Source: Natronoarchaeum mannanilyticum
Lineage (GTDB): Archaea > Halobacteriota > Halobacteria > Halobacteriales > Natronoarchaeaceae
NCBI RefSeq assembly: GCF_039522665.1
Contig: NZ_BAAADV010000001.1
Coordinates: 1,381,232 to 1,437,791 of the forward strand
Direction: 5' to 3'
DNA: 56,560 nt
Of this stretch, positions 1 through 8,658 are shown one piece after another. Position 1 is the first letter of the stretch; each line of letters starts with the position of its first letter. The position numbers and the translations under genes were made by a program. The notes under the pieces are model-generated. The model searched no databases and was not told the origin of the DNA. It saw nothing but the letters and a program-made list of their open reading frames with translations.

Positions 1-249
1 TGCGCTATCTCCCTTAATCCACTCATCCGATTACTCGGACGGAAATCCGGGGAAAGGTTTTTGTACGTGATCGGACCGCGGCGTCAGTGGATGATGGCTG
101 CACAGCAATTTGGCGAACAGGCGGCATCGGCGGAGCCCGGAGCAGTGCGCCGCACAATCGCTATCCGCTCCGGGGCGGGTTCTCAGAGCACGTCGGCGCT
201 GGTCGCTCGATCCGATAAAAATCTGTTCGGGCGTCGATCTCCCCCGGTC
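1..249. other. Non-coding left edge downstream of the Orc1/Cdc6 gene
   Basis: The Orc1/Cdc6 gene reads leftwards and stops at 250. A T-rich box near 55-63 (GGTTTTTGTAC) looks like a plus-strand TATA element. The ATG codons about 30 nt later, near 91, open only a frame that runs antisense into the initiator gene and has no recognisable protein content. No origin-type repeats or RNA gene seen. Confidence 0.4.
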
Positions 250-1377
250 TTACTCCAGCCGATCCAGCACGGCTTCGGGGTCGTACTCCAGCGACAGCGC
301 CCGCGAGCGTCCCCGGCCGTCGATCTCGGCGTACTCGGCGTCGATGATGCCGAGCTTCTCTAACTTGTTGACGATCTCGGAGTAGCGGGTGTAGCCCAGT
401 TCGGTGCGCTCGTGGAACACCTCGTAGACGTCGCCGGCCTGATCGCCGTCGTGCTCGGCGATCACCTCGACGAGTTCCGTCTCGCTCTCCGAGAGGTTCT
501 GGAGGTTCCGCGAGAGGTGGATGAACTTCGACTTCTCGAAGGCGTCCTCGACGTCCTGGACCGAGACGGTGCGGCTCGCGCGCATCTCGGCGTTCAGCCC
601 CGCGCGGCGCAGCAGGTCGATGCCGACGCGGAGGTCGCCGCTCTCGGCGGTCAGTTTCGCGACTTCGTCCAGCACGTCGGTCGAGACGACGCCGTCGTGG
701 AACCCGCGTTTCACGCGCTCGCCGAGGATGTCGGCGATCTCGCCCTCGCCGTAGCGGTTGAAGTACACCTCCTCGGGCCGGAACACGCTCTGGACGCGGC
801 TGTCCAGCGAATCGATCACGTCGAGCTCGGGGTCCGAGGAGATGACGATCACGCCGATCTTCGCGCCGCTGTGTTCCTCGTGGGCGCGCAGCAGCGAATA
901 GAGGGTGTCGCTGGCCTCGTTCTCGTAGAACAGGTAGTTCACGTCGTCGAGCGCCACGACGAGCACCTCGTCGTCCTCGACGAGCCGGTCGGTGATCTGG
1001 TTGAACAGCTTCTTGAACGAGATGCCGCTGGTCGGCGGCTCGTAGTCGAACACGCCCTCGAATAGTCGAGAGAACACCGAGTACCGCGTCGCGTTGACCT
1101 GGCAGTTCACCCGGATCGTCGCCACGTCCGTCTGGGCGGCCAGCTCGCCGAACAGTTTCTGGACCGAGGTGGTCTTGCCGGTGCCGGGCGGCCCGCGCAC
1201 CATCGCGTTGAGCGGCCGCGACCCGCGCACCGCCGGGCGCAGCGCGTACTTGAGACTGCGCATCTGGCTCTCGCGGTGCTTGAACGTCTCGGGGACGTAG
1301 TCTATCTCGAAGACGTGCTCGTCCCGGAACACCGACTCGTCCCAGGACAGCATCCCCTCTTCGGGGTCGTCGGCCAT
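250..1377 (-). CDS. cdc6: Orc1/Cdc6-family replication initiator (AAA+ ATPase)
   Basis: Predicted archaeal origin-recognition/helicase-loading ATPase of 375 aa. The AAA+ core shows Walker A GPPGTGKT at residues 62-69, Walker B VVALDD at 140-145, and a sensor-type stretch VISSDPELD followed by the arginine-rich DSRVQSVF typical of Cdc6/Orc1. The last 90 or so residues form a winged-helix domain expected to bind DNA. The ATG at 1377 (MADDPEEGM) is chosen; the frame stays open upstream, but that extension is Ser/Arg/Thr-rich shadow sequence covering the neighbouring microprotein. The length is on the short side for haloarchaeal Orc proteins. No origin-recognition repeats are visible beside it, so it may be one of the several non-origin-linked Orc paralogues common in haloarchaea. 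Confidence 0.93.
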   Translation of the reverse strand: MADDPEEGMLSWDESVFRDEHVFEIDYVPETFKHRESQMRSLKYALRPAVRGSRPLNAMVRGPPGTGKTTSVQKLFGELAAQTDVATIRVNCQVNATRYSVFSRLFEGVFDYEPPTSGISFKKLFNQITDRLVEDDEVLVVALDDVNYLFYENEASDTLYSLLRAHEEHSGAKIGVIVISSDPELDVIDSLDSRVQSVFRPEEVYFNRYGEGEIADILGERVKRGFHDGVVSTDVLDEVAKLTAESGDLRVGIDLLRRAGLNAEMRASRTVSVQDVEDAFEKSKFIHLSRNLQNLSESETELVEVIAEHDGDQAGDVYEVFHERTELGYTRYSEIVNKLEKLGIIDAEYAEIDGRGRSRALSLEYDPEAVLDRLE

Positions 1378-1471
1378 TACTTTCACCACGCTCCCCAGAC
1401 CACTTAGTCTTTCGGCAGCTAGACGTCTGACGACCGGGATGGTCGTCGGTAGGCACTCCCTATCTCCCGTA

Positions 1472-1639
1472 TCACGTGCTCGACACGGACGCGACGTGCT
1501 CCTTGAGGTCCGACTCGTCGACGTCCTCGTCGTGTCGCTGTTCGAGGTGGCGCCGGGCCCGCGCGATCGCCTCGTCGTACTCGTCGGTTCGGGCGACGAA
1601 TCCGCAGCCGTCCTCGGGACACTGGAACTGCTCGGGCAT
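1472..1639 (-). CDS. DUF1059-like zinc-binding microprotein (55 aa)
   Basis: A 55-residue ORF starting MPEQFQCPEDGCGF. It has a C-x4-C pair (C7, C12) and an H-x4-H pair (H31, H36) in a helix, the pattern of a small C2H2-like zinc module and of the DUF1059 family of short haloarchaeal proteins. The tail is acidic. It lies just upstream of the Orc gene on the same strand (95 nt gap). A second protein of the same pattern is at 2128-2289. Function unknown; nucleic-acid or protein binding through the zinc site is only an inference. Confidence 0.75.
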   Translation of the reverse strand: MPEQFQCPEDGCGFVARTDEYDEAIARARRHLEQRHDEDVDESDLKEHVASVSST

Positions 1640-1792
1640 ACAGTTGCAACTACCACGACGTCGAAGATAAGCGGCCGGGGCTACGGAGCGTGTCCCCTCG
1701 GCAGATTCAGGTTCTCCCCTCGTTCGCTTCAGTCCCGCTCGAAAACAATCGAATTCGTGATACTAAATACGAACGCTTGCGATCGCAGGCGT

Positions 1793-2113
1793 ATGGCAAC
1801 GGCGTCTATCGACGTGCTCCCGGCGTTCCTGCGGGAACGGTTCGACGAACTGGATCCGGCGGCGCTCCGCGCGGCCGCCGAGTACGCGGCCGGCGAGCGC
1901 GCGACCGTCCCCGACTCGGTCCCCGACGACGTCGCCGAATCGTTCGCGCTCCAGGACGACGAGACGCTCGCGACCGCTTCGGTGTACGCCCACGGTCTGG
2001 CGCGGGGGAAGGCGATCGCTGCGAGTACCGACGCGACGGGCGACGCGAGCGAGTCGGCCGCGGACGCCTCGGACGAGGAGAGCGACGACTGGTGGGAAGA
2101 CAAGTTCTATTGA
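1793..2113 (+). CDS. Conserved acidic hypothetical protein ending WWEDKFY
   Basis: A 106-residue protein starting MATASIDVLPAFLRERFDEL. The first 70 residues look helical; an Ala/Ser/Asp-rich linker leads to a distinctive aromatic-acidic tail, SDDWWEDKFY. No known domain recognised. The ATG at 1793 is preferred because the longer upstream frame (from 1439) overlaps the 55-aa microprotein on the other strand and has no family-like sequence. An AT-rich stretch near 1741-1785 could hold the promoter. It converges with the second microprotein gene (14 nt gap). Confidence 0.7.
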   Translation: MATASIDVLPAFLRERFDELDPAALRAAAEYAAGERATVPDSVPDDVAESFALQDDETLATASVYAHGLARGKAIAASTDATGDASESAADASDEESDDWWEDKFY

Positions 2114-2127
2114 GCGACGACGCGCGC

Positions 2128-2289
2128 TCACTCGGTCCGGCTGATGTCCTCCTCGATGTCGTACTCGTCGGCGGGTACCTGATGTTCCGTTTCGACGTGC
2201 TCGCGGGCCCTCGTGGTGACCTGCTCCCGATCCTCGCCGCTGTGCAGGAACTCGCAGTCGCCCATGGCGCAGCTAAACTCGATCCCCAT
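2128..2289 (-). CDS. Second DUF1059-like zinc-binding microprotein (53 aa)
   Basis: Starts MGIEFSCAMGDCEF. The C-x4-C pair (C7, C12) is followed by H-x4-H (H31, H36) at exactly the same residue numbers as in the 55-aa protein at 1472-1639, so the two are paralogues. The C-terminus is acidic (DEYDIEEDISRTE). It is 46 nt downstream of the MutS-like gene on the same strand and may be cotranscribed with it. Function unknown. Confidence 0.75.
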   Translation of the reverse strand: MGIEFSCAMGDCEFLHSGEDREQVTTRAREHVETEHQVPADEYDIEEDISRTE

Positions 2290-2335
2290 AGCGCTTCCTT
2301 CGTACGGTTTCCGGCGGGAAAAGCGTCAGTCTCGG

Positions 2336-4363
2336 CTACTCGAACTTTTCGAGCAACTCCTCGTAGAACTCGCTGTCGCGCTCTCCGGCGAGTTTCTCGA
2401 CGATCAGCTCCGGCGTCGAGCGCGCGAGGTGATCCTTGACCGGCGAGCGGTTCACCTGCAGCTCGCCGTCGACCAGCCCCTCGGCCTCGATGCCGTCGAC
2501 GGTCACCGCGAAGTCGGCGGTCTCGCGGATCTCGCCCGCGAGGTGGGAGACGAACACCGCCGTCGCGCCGTTCTCGTGGAGCGCTTCCAGAATACCTGCG
2601 ATGATCTTCGCGCTCGCGCCGGGCTCGGTGATGCTCTCGAGTTCGTCCACGAGCACGAGGCTGCCAGCCCCGCCCGTCGCGAGGTCGGCGAACTCCCGGA
2701 CCGTGCTCTCGAACGCGCCGGCATCTAAGGTTCCCTGGGTCTTGGCGTGGTAGTGCAGATCCTCGAACAGCGCGATTTCGGCGTCCTCGGCGGGCACGGG
2801 CAGCCCCATCTGCGCGAGGATCACCACGGTCGCGACCAGATCCAGCGTCGACGTCTTCCCGCCGCTGTTCACGCCCGACAGCAGCGCGACGCCGCCGACC
2901 TCGTAGTCGACGGGGTCGACCTCCTCGATCGGGACGTCGAGCAGCGGCGAGCGCCCGGCCTCGATGGCGACGCCGCCGGCGCGCTCGCGTGCTCGCTGAG
3001 TTGCGCTCGCACCACCATCGGTCGCTGCCGGCTCGACAATCTCGGGCATCGCGCAGTCGAAATCGGCGGCGAACCGCGCGACGGCGAGCTCGACGTCCAG
3101 TTCGAGCGCCGCCCGGACCAGTCGCTGGGCGGTCTCGCGCTCGTCGGCGAGATCGCGCGCGAGCTCCTTTTTGAGCCGGGTCGCGCGCCGGTCGCGGGCC
3201 GCCTGGAGCTCCTCGCGCAGCCGCGAGATGACGTCCTCGTCGCGCTCGACCGGAAACGTGGGGTCCTCGCCGAACGCGCGGCGGGCAATCTCGGCTTCGC
3301 CCGAGTCCAGGTCGAGCGCGTCGATCAGGTTCTCGCGGGCCGCTTCGACCGCGGCGGCGTACTCGTCGGCCAGCTCCCGCGAGAGCAGCGAGTCGACGCC
3401 GGCGCCCTGCTCGACGAGCGAGAGCAGGTCCGAGCCCTCGACGGTGACGTCCTGCTCGCGGATCGACTCGCGGAGCCGGTCGTTGGCGACCGACTCGGAG
3501 GTTCCCGCGGCGGCGTCGAGGTCGTCGACCGCCCGCTCCAGCCGTTCGAGCTCCTCGTCGCCGGCCGGCGTGCCGTCGGCGTCCAGCCGCTCCAGCGCAC
3601 TCTCCAGCGCGTCGAGGTCGGCGTCGGGATCGAGATCCGACGCCCGGTGGACGTCGATCGCCGCCCGGATCCGGTCGCGATTCTCGGCGAAGAAGGCCAG
3701 CGCGCGCTCGGGGACGATCTCGGCGGGCTTCTCCAGGGCGTCCGGTTCGACGCGCACGTCGCCCTCGACGTCGACGCCGGCGAACGTCTCGTCGATCGCG
3801 ATCACCGTCGCGTACCCCCGCGCCAGCTCCGCGAGCCCGCGGGCGTCCTCGACGACCTCGACGCTCAGCTCGGGCATCGCGTCGGTCGCCGCTCGATAGC
3901 GTTCGGCGTCGGTCGTCGCGAGACAGCGATCGCGCACCGTGACGTTACTGGGCTCGCTCAGCGGTTCGACGCCGTCCAGCGCGTCGATCGCGGCGTCGTC
4001 GGCCTCGCGCTCGATCGCCTCGCGGGCGAACTCGCGGACCTCCTCGATCCGCGAGCGGGCGCCGGAGGGGTAGAACGTCTCCAGGCGCGCCTCGGCGTAG
4101 CGCGTGACCGTCCGATCCTGCAGCAGCCCGAGCACTTCGCGGTACACCTCGCGCGCCCGGTCGGTCGCGAGGAAGTCGCCGTCGTCGTCGTGCTCGCGCC
4201 GGATCGCGCCGCGCGCGATGCGGGCGGCCCGCCCCTGCGTGACGCCCGGCGCCTCGGCCAGCGCGGCGACGTCGCCCGTCTCGAGGGCCCGCTCCGGGTC
4301 GTCGAGCTCGGCCAGCGCCGCGGCGGTCTTCGCTCCGACGCCCGGGATCGACTCGAACTCCAT
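2336..4363 (-). CDS. MutS-family DNA-binding ATPase with N-terminal helix-hairpin-helix
   Basis: A 675-aa archaeal MutS/MutS2-related protein. An N-terminal helix-hairpin-helix (IPGVGAKTAAAL, residues 6-17) suggests DNA-structure binding. The middle (about 110-430) is long, acidic and helical, like the lever/coiled-coil part of MutS2. The C-terminal MutS-type ABC ATPase has Walker A GVNSGGKT at 497-504 and Walker B SLVLVDEL at 568-575, followed by a conserved SHLAGEI switch. Mismatch-binding domain I and a C-terminal Smr nuclease are not apparent. It probably acts on branched or recombination intermediates rather than in classical mismatch repair. Start codon at 4363 is clear, with the HhH directly after it. 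Confidence 0.88.
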   Translation of the reverse strand: MEFESIPGVGAKTAAALAELDDPERALETGDVAALAEAPGVTQGRAARIARGAIRREHDDDGDFLATDRAREVYREVLGLLQDRTVTRYAEARLETFYPSGARSRIEEVREFAREAIEREADDAAIDALDGVEPLSEPSNVTVRDRCLATTDAERYRAATDAMPELSVEVVEDARGLAELARGYATVIAIDETFAGVDVEGDVRVEPDALEKPAEIVPERALAFFAENRDRIRAAIDVHRASDLDPDADLDALESALERLDADGTPAGDEELERLERAVDDLDAAAGTSESVANDRLRESIREQDVTVEGSDLLSLVEQGAGVDSLLSRELADEYAAAVEAARENLIDALDLDSGEAEIARRAFGEDPTFPVERDEDVISRLREELQAARDRRATRLKKELARDLADERETAQRLVRAALELDVELAVARFAADFDCAMPEIVEPAATDGGASATQRARERAGGVAIEAGRSPLLDVPIEEVDPVDYEVGGVALLSGVNSGGKTSTLDLVATVVILAQMGLPVPAEDAEIALFEDLHYHAKTQGTLDAGAFESTVREFADLATGGAGSLVLVDELESITEPGASAKIIAGILEALHENGATAVFVSHLAGEIRETADFAVTVDGIEAEGLVDGELQVNRSPVKDHLARSTPELIVEKLAGERDSEFYEELLEKFE

Positions 4364-4587
4364 CTACTCGCCCCATTCGATCCGAGCGAGAAAAAGGTCC
4401 CGCCGTCGGGAAGCCCTGCTGCGCCGACGCTCCGAACGTCTCGTCCCGCTGCTTCGATAAATTGCTTCAGAGTTCGAAGCGAATCACTTTGAAATCCAAA
4501 GCATAGTAACTGCGCTCGCAAAAGTGGTACTGGAAACTGTTTCCTGCCGAAGCGTTAAGCCGCTCACGCACAACTACTCTACGAACC

Positions 4588-5964
4588 ATGGATCAGTCCG
4601 TTCGAGACGGCGACTCGGAGTTCCCCGAGACGACTCGGACCGTCGCCGACTTCCGCGCCGATCTCGGGCGGACTGATCTCGCTCGTCACCTCGCGCTGTT
4701 CTACCGCTCGCAGGATACCCAGTTGCAGGTCGCCGCGGCGTTCGTCGACCACGGGCTCCAGACGGGCCACCGCTGTCTGTACCTGGCGGACGTCAACGAC
4801 CTCGATCGGATCGAGACGGCGCTGCGGGCCGCCGGGGTCGATGTCGACGCCCGGGTCGCGGCGGGCGACCTCGTGCTCCGGGACGCCGCCGACGTGTACC
4901 TCGACACCGGGTTCGACCCGGAGGGGATGATCGAAACCCTGACCGAGGGCTGCGAGGGGTGCGTCGAGGACGGGTACGATGGTCTGTGGGTCGCGGGCGA
5001 GAACTCCTGGTGTTTCCACACGAACGTCTCGTTCGATCACATCCTCGACTTCGAGGCGACGTTCGACGCCGTCGCCCCCGAGCTCCCGGTGACGGCGCTG
5101 TGCCAGTACGACCTCTCGCAGTTCGGCGAGCGCTCGACCGCCAAGGCGCTGTGGACCCACCGTCAGATCGTCTATCGGAACGCGATCTGCGAGAACCCCT
5201 TCTACGTCCCGCCCGAGGAGTACCGGACGGAGGACGACCGGCACCGCAACGCCCGGCTCATGCTCGAGCAGGCGTACTCGCTGACCGAGGCGCGCCGAGA
5301 GGTCGATCGCCGCGAACAGCGTCTGAACGTCGTCAATCGCGTGCTGCGCCACAACATCCGCAACGACCTCAACGTCGTTCGGGGCGTCCTCGAAAATCTC
5401 CGCGGGAACGAGGCGATCGACGCCGCCGAGCGGGCGGAGCTCGACGCCGCGCTGGGGAGCGTCGACGCGGTCGTCGCGATGGCCGAGAAGGCCCGGTACG
5501 TCCAGCGGACGATCCGCGACACCGCGGTCGAGCGGACGCCGCTCGCGACGCTGATCGAGCGGGCGGTCGACGACGTCGCCGACGCGTACCCGGACGGCGA
5601 GGTGAGCGTGTCCGAGGTCCCCGACTGCTCGGTGCTGGCCGACCAGCGCCTCGACAGGGCGCTGTTCGAGGCGCTCGCGAACGCGATCGTCTATCAGCAC
5701 GAGGAGCCGCCCGTCGTCGCGCTCGACGTCTCGACGCCTTCGGCCGATGTCGTCCGGATCGACGTTCGCGATCCGGGGCCGTCGATCCCGGTCGCCGAGC
5801 GCGAGGCGGTGCTCGGCGGCGAGGAGACGGCGCTCGAACACGGGAGCGGGCTGGGGCTCTGGCTCGTGAAGTGGTTCGTCGAAAACGCCCACGGGACGCT
5901 GTCGTTCCCCGACACGGGCCAGTCGGAGGGGCACCTCCGCATCGATCTCCAGCGGGTCGGATGA
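4588..5964 (+). CDS. MEDS-domain sensor histidine kinase
   Basis: A soluble 458-aa two-component kinase. Residues about 25-200 match the MEDS (DcmR-like) sensory fold: HLALFYRSQDTQ, then LYLADVND and the Cys-containing stretch GCEGCVEDGYDGLWVAGE. A short coiled coil leads to the DHp helix with the H-box VLRHNIRND (phospho-acceptor H255) and an HATPase domain (DVRDPGPSI; HGSGLGLWLVKWF near 420-434). There are no transmembrane segments, so it should sense a cytoplasmic cue, possibly redox or hydrocarbon-type ligands as proposed for MEDS proteins. No response regulator is adjacent, so it is an orphan kinase. A CTTTG-N5-CAAAG inverted repeat at 4487-4501 lies in the upstream region. Confidence 0.9.
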   Translation: MDQSVRDGDSEFPETTRTVADFRADLGRTDLARHLALFYRSQDTQLQVAAAFVDHGLQTGHRCLYLADVNDLDRIETALRAAGVDVDARVAAGDLVLRDAADVYLDTGFDPEGMIETLTEGCEGCVEDGYDGLWVAGENSWCFHTNVSFDHILDFEATFDAVAPELPVTALCQYDLSQFGERSTAKALWTHRQIVYRNAICENPFYVPPEEYRTEDDRHRNARLMLEQAYSLTEARREVDRREQRLNVVNRVLRHNIRNDLNVVRGVLENLRGNEAIDAAERAELDAALGSVDAVVAMAEKARYVQRTIRDTAVERTPLATLIERAVDDVADAYPDGEVSVSEVPDCSVLADQRLDRALFEALANAIVYQHEEPPVVALDVSTPSADVVRIDVRDPGPSIPVAEREAVLGGEETALEHGSGLGLWLVKWFVENAHGTLSFPDTGQSEGHLRIDLQRVG

Positions 5965-5969
5965 GGTTT

Positions 5970-6179
5970 TTACCCCGCCAGCACCGGGACGACGGTCGCG
6001 GCGAAGGCGACGTCGAACAGCGCGAGCAGCACCACGAGGATCGCCCCGGGAACGCCGACGATCGTACAGATCAGCAGCGTGGCGAGCGATATCTGAACGG
6101 CCAGTCCGGCGACGTTCGCCACGACCAGGATCACGAGGCCGACGATCGCGTTGATAAATAGCGGTTTCAGGGATGCCAT
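5970..6179 (-). CDS. BofA-like small membrane protein
   Basis: A 69-aa protein with two hydrophobic segments (about 8-32 and 34-65) and the pattern NAIVGLVILVVANVAG...IVGVPGAILVVLLALF, which resembles the pro-sigmaK processing inhibitor BofA family found in many haloarchaea. Archaea lack sigma factors, so its role is unknown; bacterial BofA modulates a membrane protease. The ATG at 6179 is chosen because the upstream extension is charged and unlike the family. It converges with the histidine kinase (5 nt between stop codons). Confidence 0.75.
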   Translation of the reverse strand: MASLKPLFINAIVGLVILVVANVAGLAVQISLATLLICTIVGVPGAILVVLLALFDVAFAATVVPVLAG

Positions 6180-6335
6180 GACTACCTTCTCGGGGGCGCC
6201 CCTCTTGTAAGGGGCCGCTTCGCTTCGCACGGACCGTGCTGGCCGTCGACGGTCTCCGGTCCGCGCGTGGCGGGCGGCGACCGCGCGAGGGCGCTCGACC
6301 GCCGCGGCGCGCAAGCCCGTGCCGGCGTCGCCCAG

Positions 6336-6353
6336 TTAATCCGAGTTAACTCG
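6336..6353 (+). promoter_or_regulatory. Shared upstream element, copy 1
   Basis: The 18-mer TTAATCCGAGTTAACTCG lies about 90 nt before the acidic secreted protein gene. Its second part, CGAGTTAACTCG (6342-6353), is a perfect 12-bp palindrome. A 16/18 match precedes another secreted-protein gene on the minus strand at 44513-44530. A TATA-like CTAAAACC follows near 6366-6373. Likely a regulator binding site; the regulator is unknown. Confidence 0.5.
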
Positions 6354-6445
6354 ACGTAATCCGGGCTAAAACCCGCACCAAAACCGCGAATTCGGATTGA
6401 CGGCTTCCCCCCTTCAAGTCCCTCGCCGGGCAACGAGCGACTGCG

Positions 6446-6931
6446 ATGAACGCACGAACGATCGGCACGATCGCCCTCGCGGCGCTCGTGCTCGTCGGTG
6501 GCGTGGCCGCGGTCGGCGCCGCCACGCCAGCAGACGCACAGAGCACGAACGACGACGCCCCCGACAGCGCCGGACCGACCGGCGACGCCGGCCAGCCTGA
6601 CGACGCCGGTCAGTCAGACGACGCCGCCGGCGACGCCGGACCGCCCGGCGAGCTCCCCGAACAGGTGCCCGACCACGTGAGCCAGATCCACGACAAGATC
6701 AACGCGTTCCTCGACGGCGAGATCGACAACCTCGGGGACGCCGTGAGCGACGTCACCCCGGACTCGGGTGACGACGCGGACGCCGACGAGTCGGACGCTG
6801 ACGACGAGGCGGACGGCGACGCGGAAGACGCCGAGGACGACGAGACCGAGGCCGACGCTGACGCCGACGAAGATTCCGATGCGGGCGACGATGAGGAATC
6901 GGACGAGACCGACGGTGAGGACGCCGAATAG
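6446..6931 (+). CDS. Secreted Asp/Ala-rich protein of unknown function
   Basis: A 161-aa protein with a Sec-type signal (MNARTIGTIALAALVLVGGVAAVGA, cleavage probably near ATPADA). The mature part begins with a Gly/Asp/Pro repeat region and has a short helical patch (PDHVSQIHDKINAFLDGEIDNL). It ends in about 60 residues that are almost entirely Asp, Glu and Ala. No lipobox, PGF-CTERM or second membrane segment is seen, so it should be released or held at the surface electrostatically. The tail could bind cations. A palindromic element about 90 nt upstream is shared with the promoter of the secreted coiled-coil gene at 43581-44441. No family recognised. Confidence 0.72.
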   Translation: MNARTIGTIALAALVLVGGVAAVGAATPADAQSTNDDAPDSAGPTGDAGQPDDAGQSDDAAGDAGPPGELPEQVPDHVSQIHDKINAFLDGEIDNLGDAVSDVTPDSGDDADADESDADDEADGDAEDAEDDETEADADADEDSDAGDDEESDETDGEDAE

Positions 6932-7076
6932 ATCCCCGCCGCCTCGACGCTCCGTGAACGCGGCCCTCGACCCGACGCGATTTTCTCGACAGTGCGTACC
7001 CGCCGAGCGGTAGCTCTGCCCCGTCGGCGCGGCGTCGACCCCGGTCGTTCACTACCGTCGCCCGCCTACCGTCCGT

Positions 7077-7724
7077 ATGGCGATCGAAGCGTCGTTTACG
7101 ATCGACCAGTCCGAGTTTCCGTTGAGCGGCATTTTCGAGGAGTTGCCCGACGCGACCGTCGAACTGGACCGGGTCGTTCCGACTGACGAAGCCGTCATCC
7201 CCTACTTCTGGATCCACGCCGAGGGAATCGGCGGATTCGAGACCGATCTGGCCGACGACGCCGGGGTGCGCGACGTCGCGATCATCGACGAGGTCGAGGA
7301 CCAGATCTTCCTCCGCATCGAGTGGGATCTCTCCCGCGAGAGCGTTCTGACCGCGATGGTCGACACGCCCGTCGCGCTCCTCTCGGGGATCGGCGACGAG
7401 CGCCGGTGGACGTTCGAGGTCCGGAGCGCCGACCAGGAGGGCGTCTCCGAGTTCCAGGCGTACTGCCGGAAGCGCGACATCTCGATCGAGCTCACCGAAC
7501 TCCACGCCCTGTCGTCGCTCCGGTCGGACCGCGAGTACGACCTGACCGACGGCCAGCAGCGGGCGCTCGTGCTGGCGTACACTCGGGGCTACTTCGACTC
7601 GCCGCGCGAGGCCACGCAGCGCGACCTCGCGGACGAACTCGGAATCTCCCATCAGGCGGTCTCTTCGCGGTTACAGCGGGGCATCCGGCGGCTCGTGGCG
7701 AGCACGCTCGTCGCGAACGACTGA
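7077..7724 (+). CDS. HTH_10 (Bat-like) transcriptional regulator
   Basis: A 215-aa haloarchaeal regulator. Residues 1-145 match the bacterio-opsin activator-associated sensory domain (MAIEASFTIDQSEFPL... DQIFLRIEW... VSEFQAYCRKRDISIEL). Residues about 155-208 form the HTH_10 DNA-binding domain (LTDGQQRALVLAY... REATQRDLADELGISHQAVSSRLQRG). No PAS or receiver domain is attached. Targets cannot be told from the sequence; the HalOD1 protein that follows on the same strand (79 nt) has its own TATA box and may be regulated separately. Confidence 0.88.
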   Translation: MAIEASFTIDQSEFPLSGIFEELPDATVELDRVVPTDEAVIPYFWIHAEGIGGFETDLADDAGVRDVAIIDEVEDQIFLRIEWDLSRESVLTAMVDTPVALLSGIGDERRWTFEVRSADQEGVSEFQAYCRKRDISIELTELHALSSLRSDREYDLTDGQQRALVLAYTRGYFDSPREATQRDLADELGISHQAVSSRLQRGIRRLVASTLVAND

Positions 7725-7802
7725 GGCGGTCGCGGTTGGTATAAAAGGGAGTTGCCCCGGCAAAAACCAGCGTCAACCGGTCGGCGCCCCTCCTTCGACC
7801 GT

Positions 7803-8192
7803 ATGGCATCTACCGACGAGAACTGTCGGACCGTAAATGTCCGACTGCAGGCCGCCCGCGGCGTACGCCCTGCCGACGGACCGGGAGATTCGATGGGCGC
7901 CAGCCTGGTGGGGTCGATAGAGTCTATCGAGTTCTGCAATGACGAAGGTGTGTTCCGCGCGAGTTACGACGGCTCGCGCGATCGGGCCAGCATGGCCGTG
8001 CTCGCGGTGATCGCCGCCGCGGAGCGCTGCGATCCTCTCGACTTGCCGCCGCTGTACTCCGCGACGGACGTCGACGCTCTCGATCGGCTGTTCAGAGCCT
8101 CGGGCGGCGGCAGCGCGTCCTTCCACTACGACGAATTCGACGTGACTGTCTTCGACGATGGAACGATCGAGGTCGAACGGGACTACTCGTGA
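7803..8192 (+). CDS. HalOD1 output-domain protein
   Basis: A 129-aa protein whose C-terminal 85 residues fit the HalOD1 output domain: a short acidic strand, helix ASMAVLAVIAAAERCDPLDLPPLY, DVDALDRLF, and the final strand pair FHYDEFDVTVFDDGTIEVE. Such domains are found alone or fused to receiver domains and are thought to be signalling outputs in haloarchaea. The ATG at 7803 is used; a strong TATA box (GGTATAAAAGG, about 7738-7748) predicts transcription starting near 7770, which rules out the earlier in-frame start at 7752. The 60-residue N-terminus is family-atypical. Confidence 0.8.
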   Translation: MASTDENCRTVNVRLQAARGVRPADGPGDSMGASLVGSIESIEFCNDEGVFRASYDGSRDRASMAVLAVIAAAERCDPLDLPPLYSATDVDALDRLFRASGGGSASFHYDEFDVTVFDDGTIEVERDYS

Positions 8193-8207
8193 CCGCGATG
8201 CGACGGC

Positions 8208-8567
8208 TCAGCCGCCGTCCTCGTCCGGGTCGGTGAAGTCCGCGTCCGGGAAATTTTCGTTGGCGAGGTCTGTGACGATCTCCTCGGCCTCTTCGGCGGT
8301 GTCGTCGTCGATGCCGTCGATCGCCGGGACGCCGTGGCCGCCGCTCTTTGCGGTCTGGAGCGCGTTACGATTCAGGTTCCCCTCGGGATCGACGACCGGA
8401 ACGTCGAGGTCGGTGAAGTTCTCCGGCGGGAACCCCGACTCCGAGAGCACGAAGTTGTCGGCGATCTCGCCGAGGTCGTCGGTGTCGAAATCCTCCATCT
8501 GCGGGCGATTCCACTCCTCGTCGGTCGTGTCGTCGTACTCCGGTTCGTGGACGTCGTAGTCGGGCAT
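8208..8567 (-). CDS. Acidic hypothetical protein (119 aa)
   Basis: Starts MPDYDVHEPEYDD and is very rich in Asp and Glu, with short motifs such as ESGFPPENFTDLDVPVVDPEGN. No signal peptide, membrane segment or recognised domain. It lies 91 nt downstream of the last gene of the signal-peptidase cluster on the same strand, so it might be the distal cistron, but nothing in the protein links it to secretion. The ATG at 8567 is chosen because upstream sequence is arginine-rich and out of character. Confidence 0.6.
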   Translation of the reverse strand: MPDYDVHEPEYDDTTDEEWNRPQMEDFDTDDLGEIADNFVLSESGFPPENFTDLDVPVVDPEGNLNRNALQTAKSGGHGVPAIDGIDDDTAEEAEEIVTDLANENFPDADFTDPDEDGG

Positions 8568-8658
8568 GGTTCTCCCCCACGAGACCGTGCCACGGCGTCG
8601 CTGTTGAACGTTGGCGTCGAGCGGCGGTCGAAGCGCGTCTGCAGGCGATTTGCGCCCG

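Noticed and set aside
1-249. Possible replication origin beside the Orc1/Cdc6 gene
   Set aside because: No repeated origin-recognition boxes or AT-rich unwinding element on either side of the gene.
6198-6215. GCCCCT-N6-AGGGGC hairpin between the BofA-like and acidic protein genes
   Set aside because: It lies in the upstream region of the BofA-like gene, not after a stop codon, and such short GC stems are frequent; no role can be argued.
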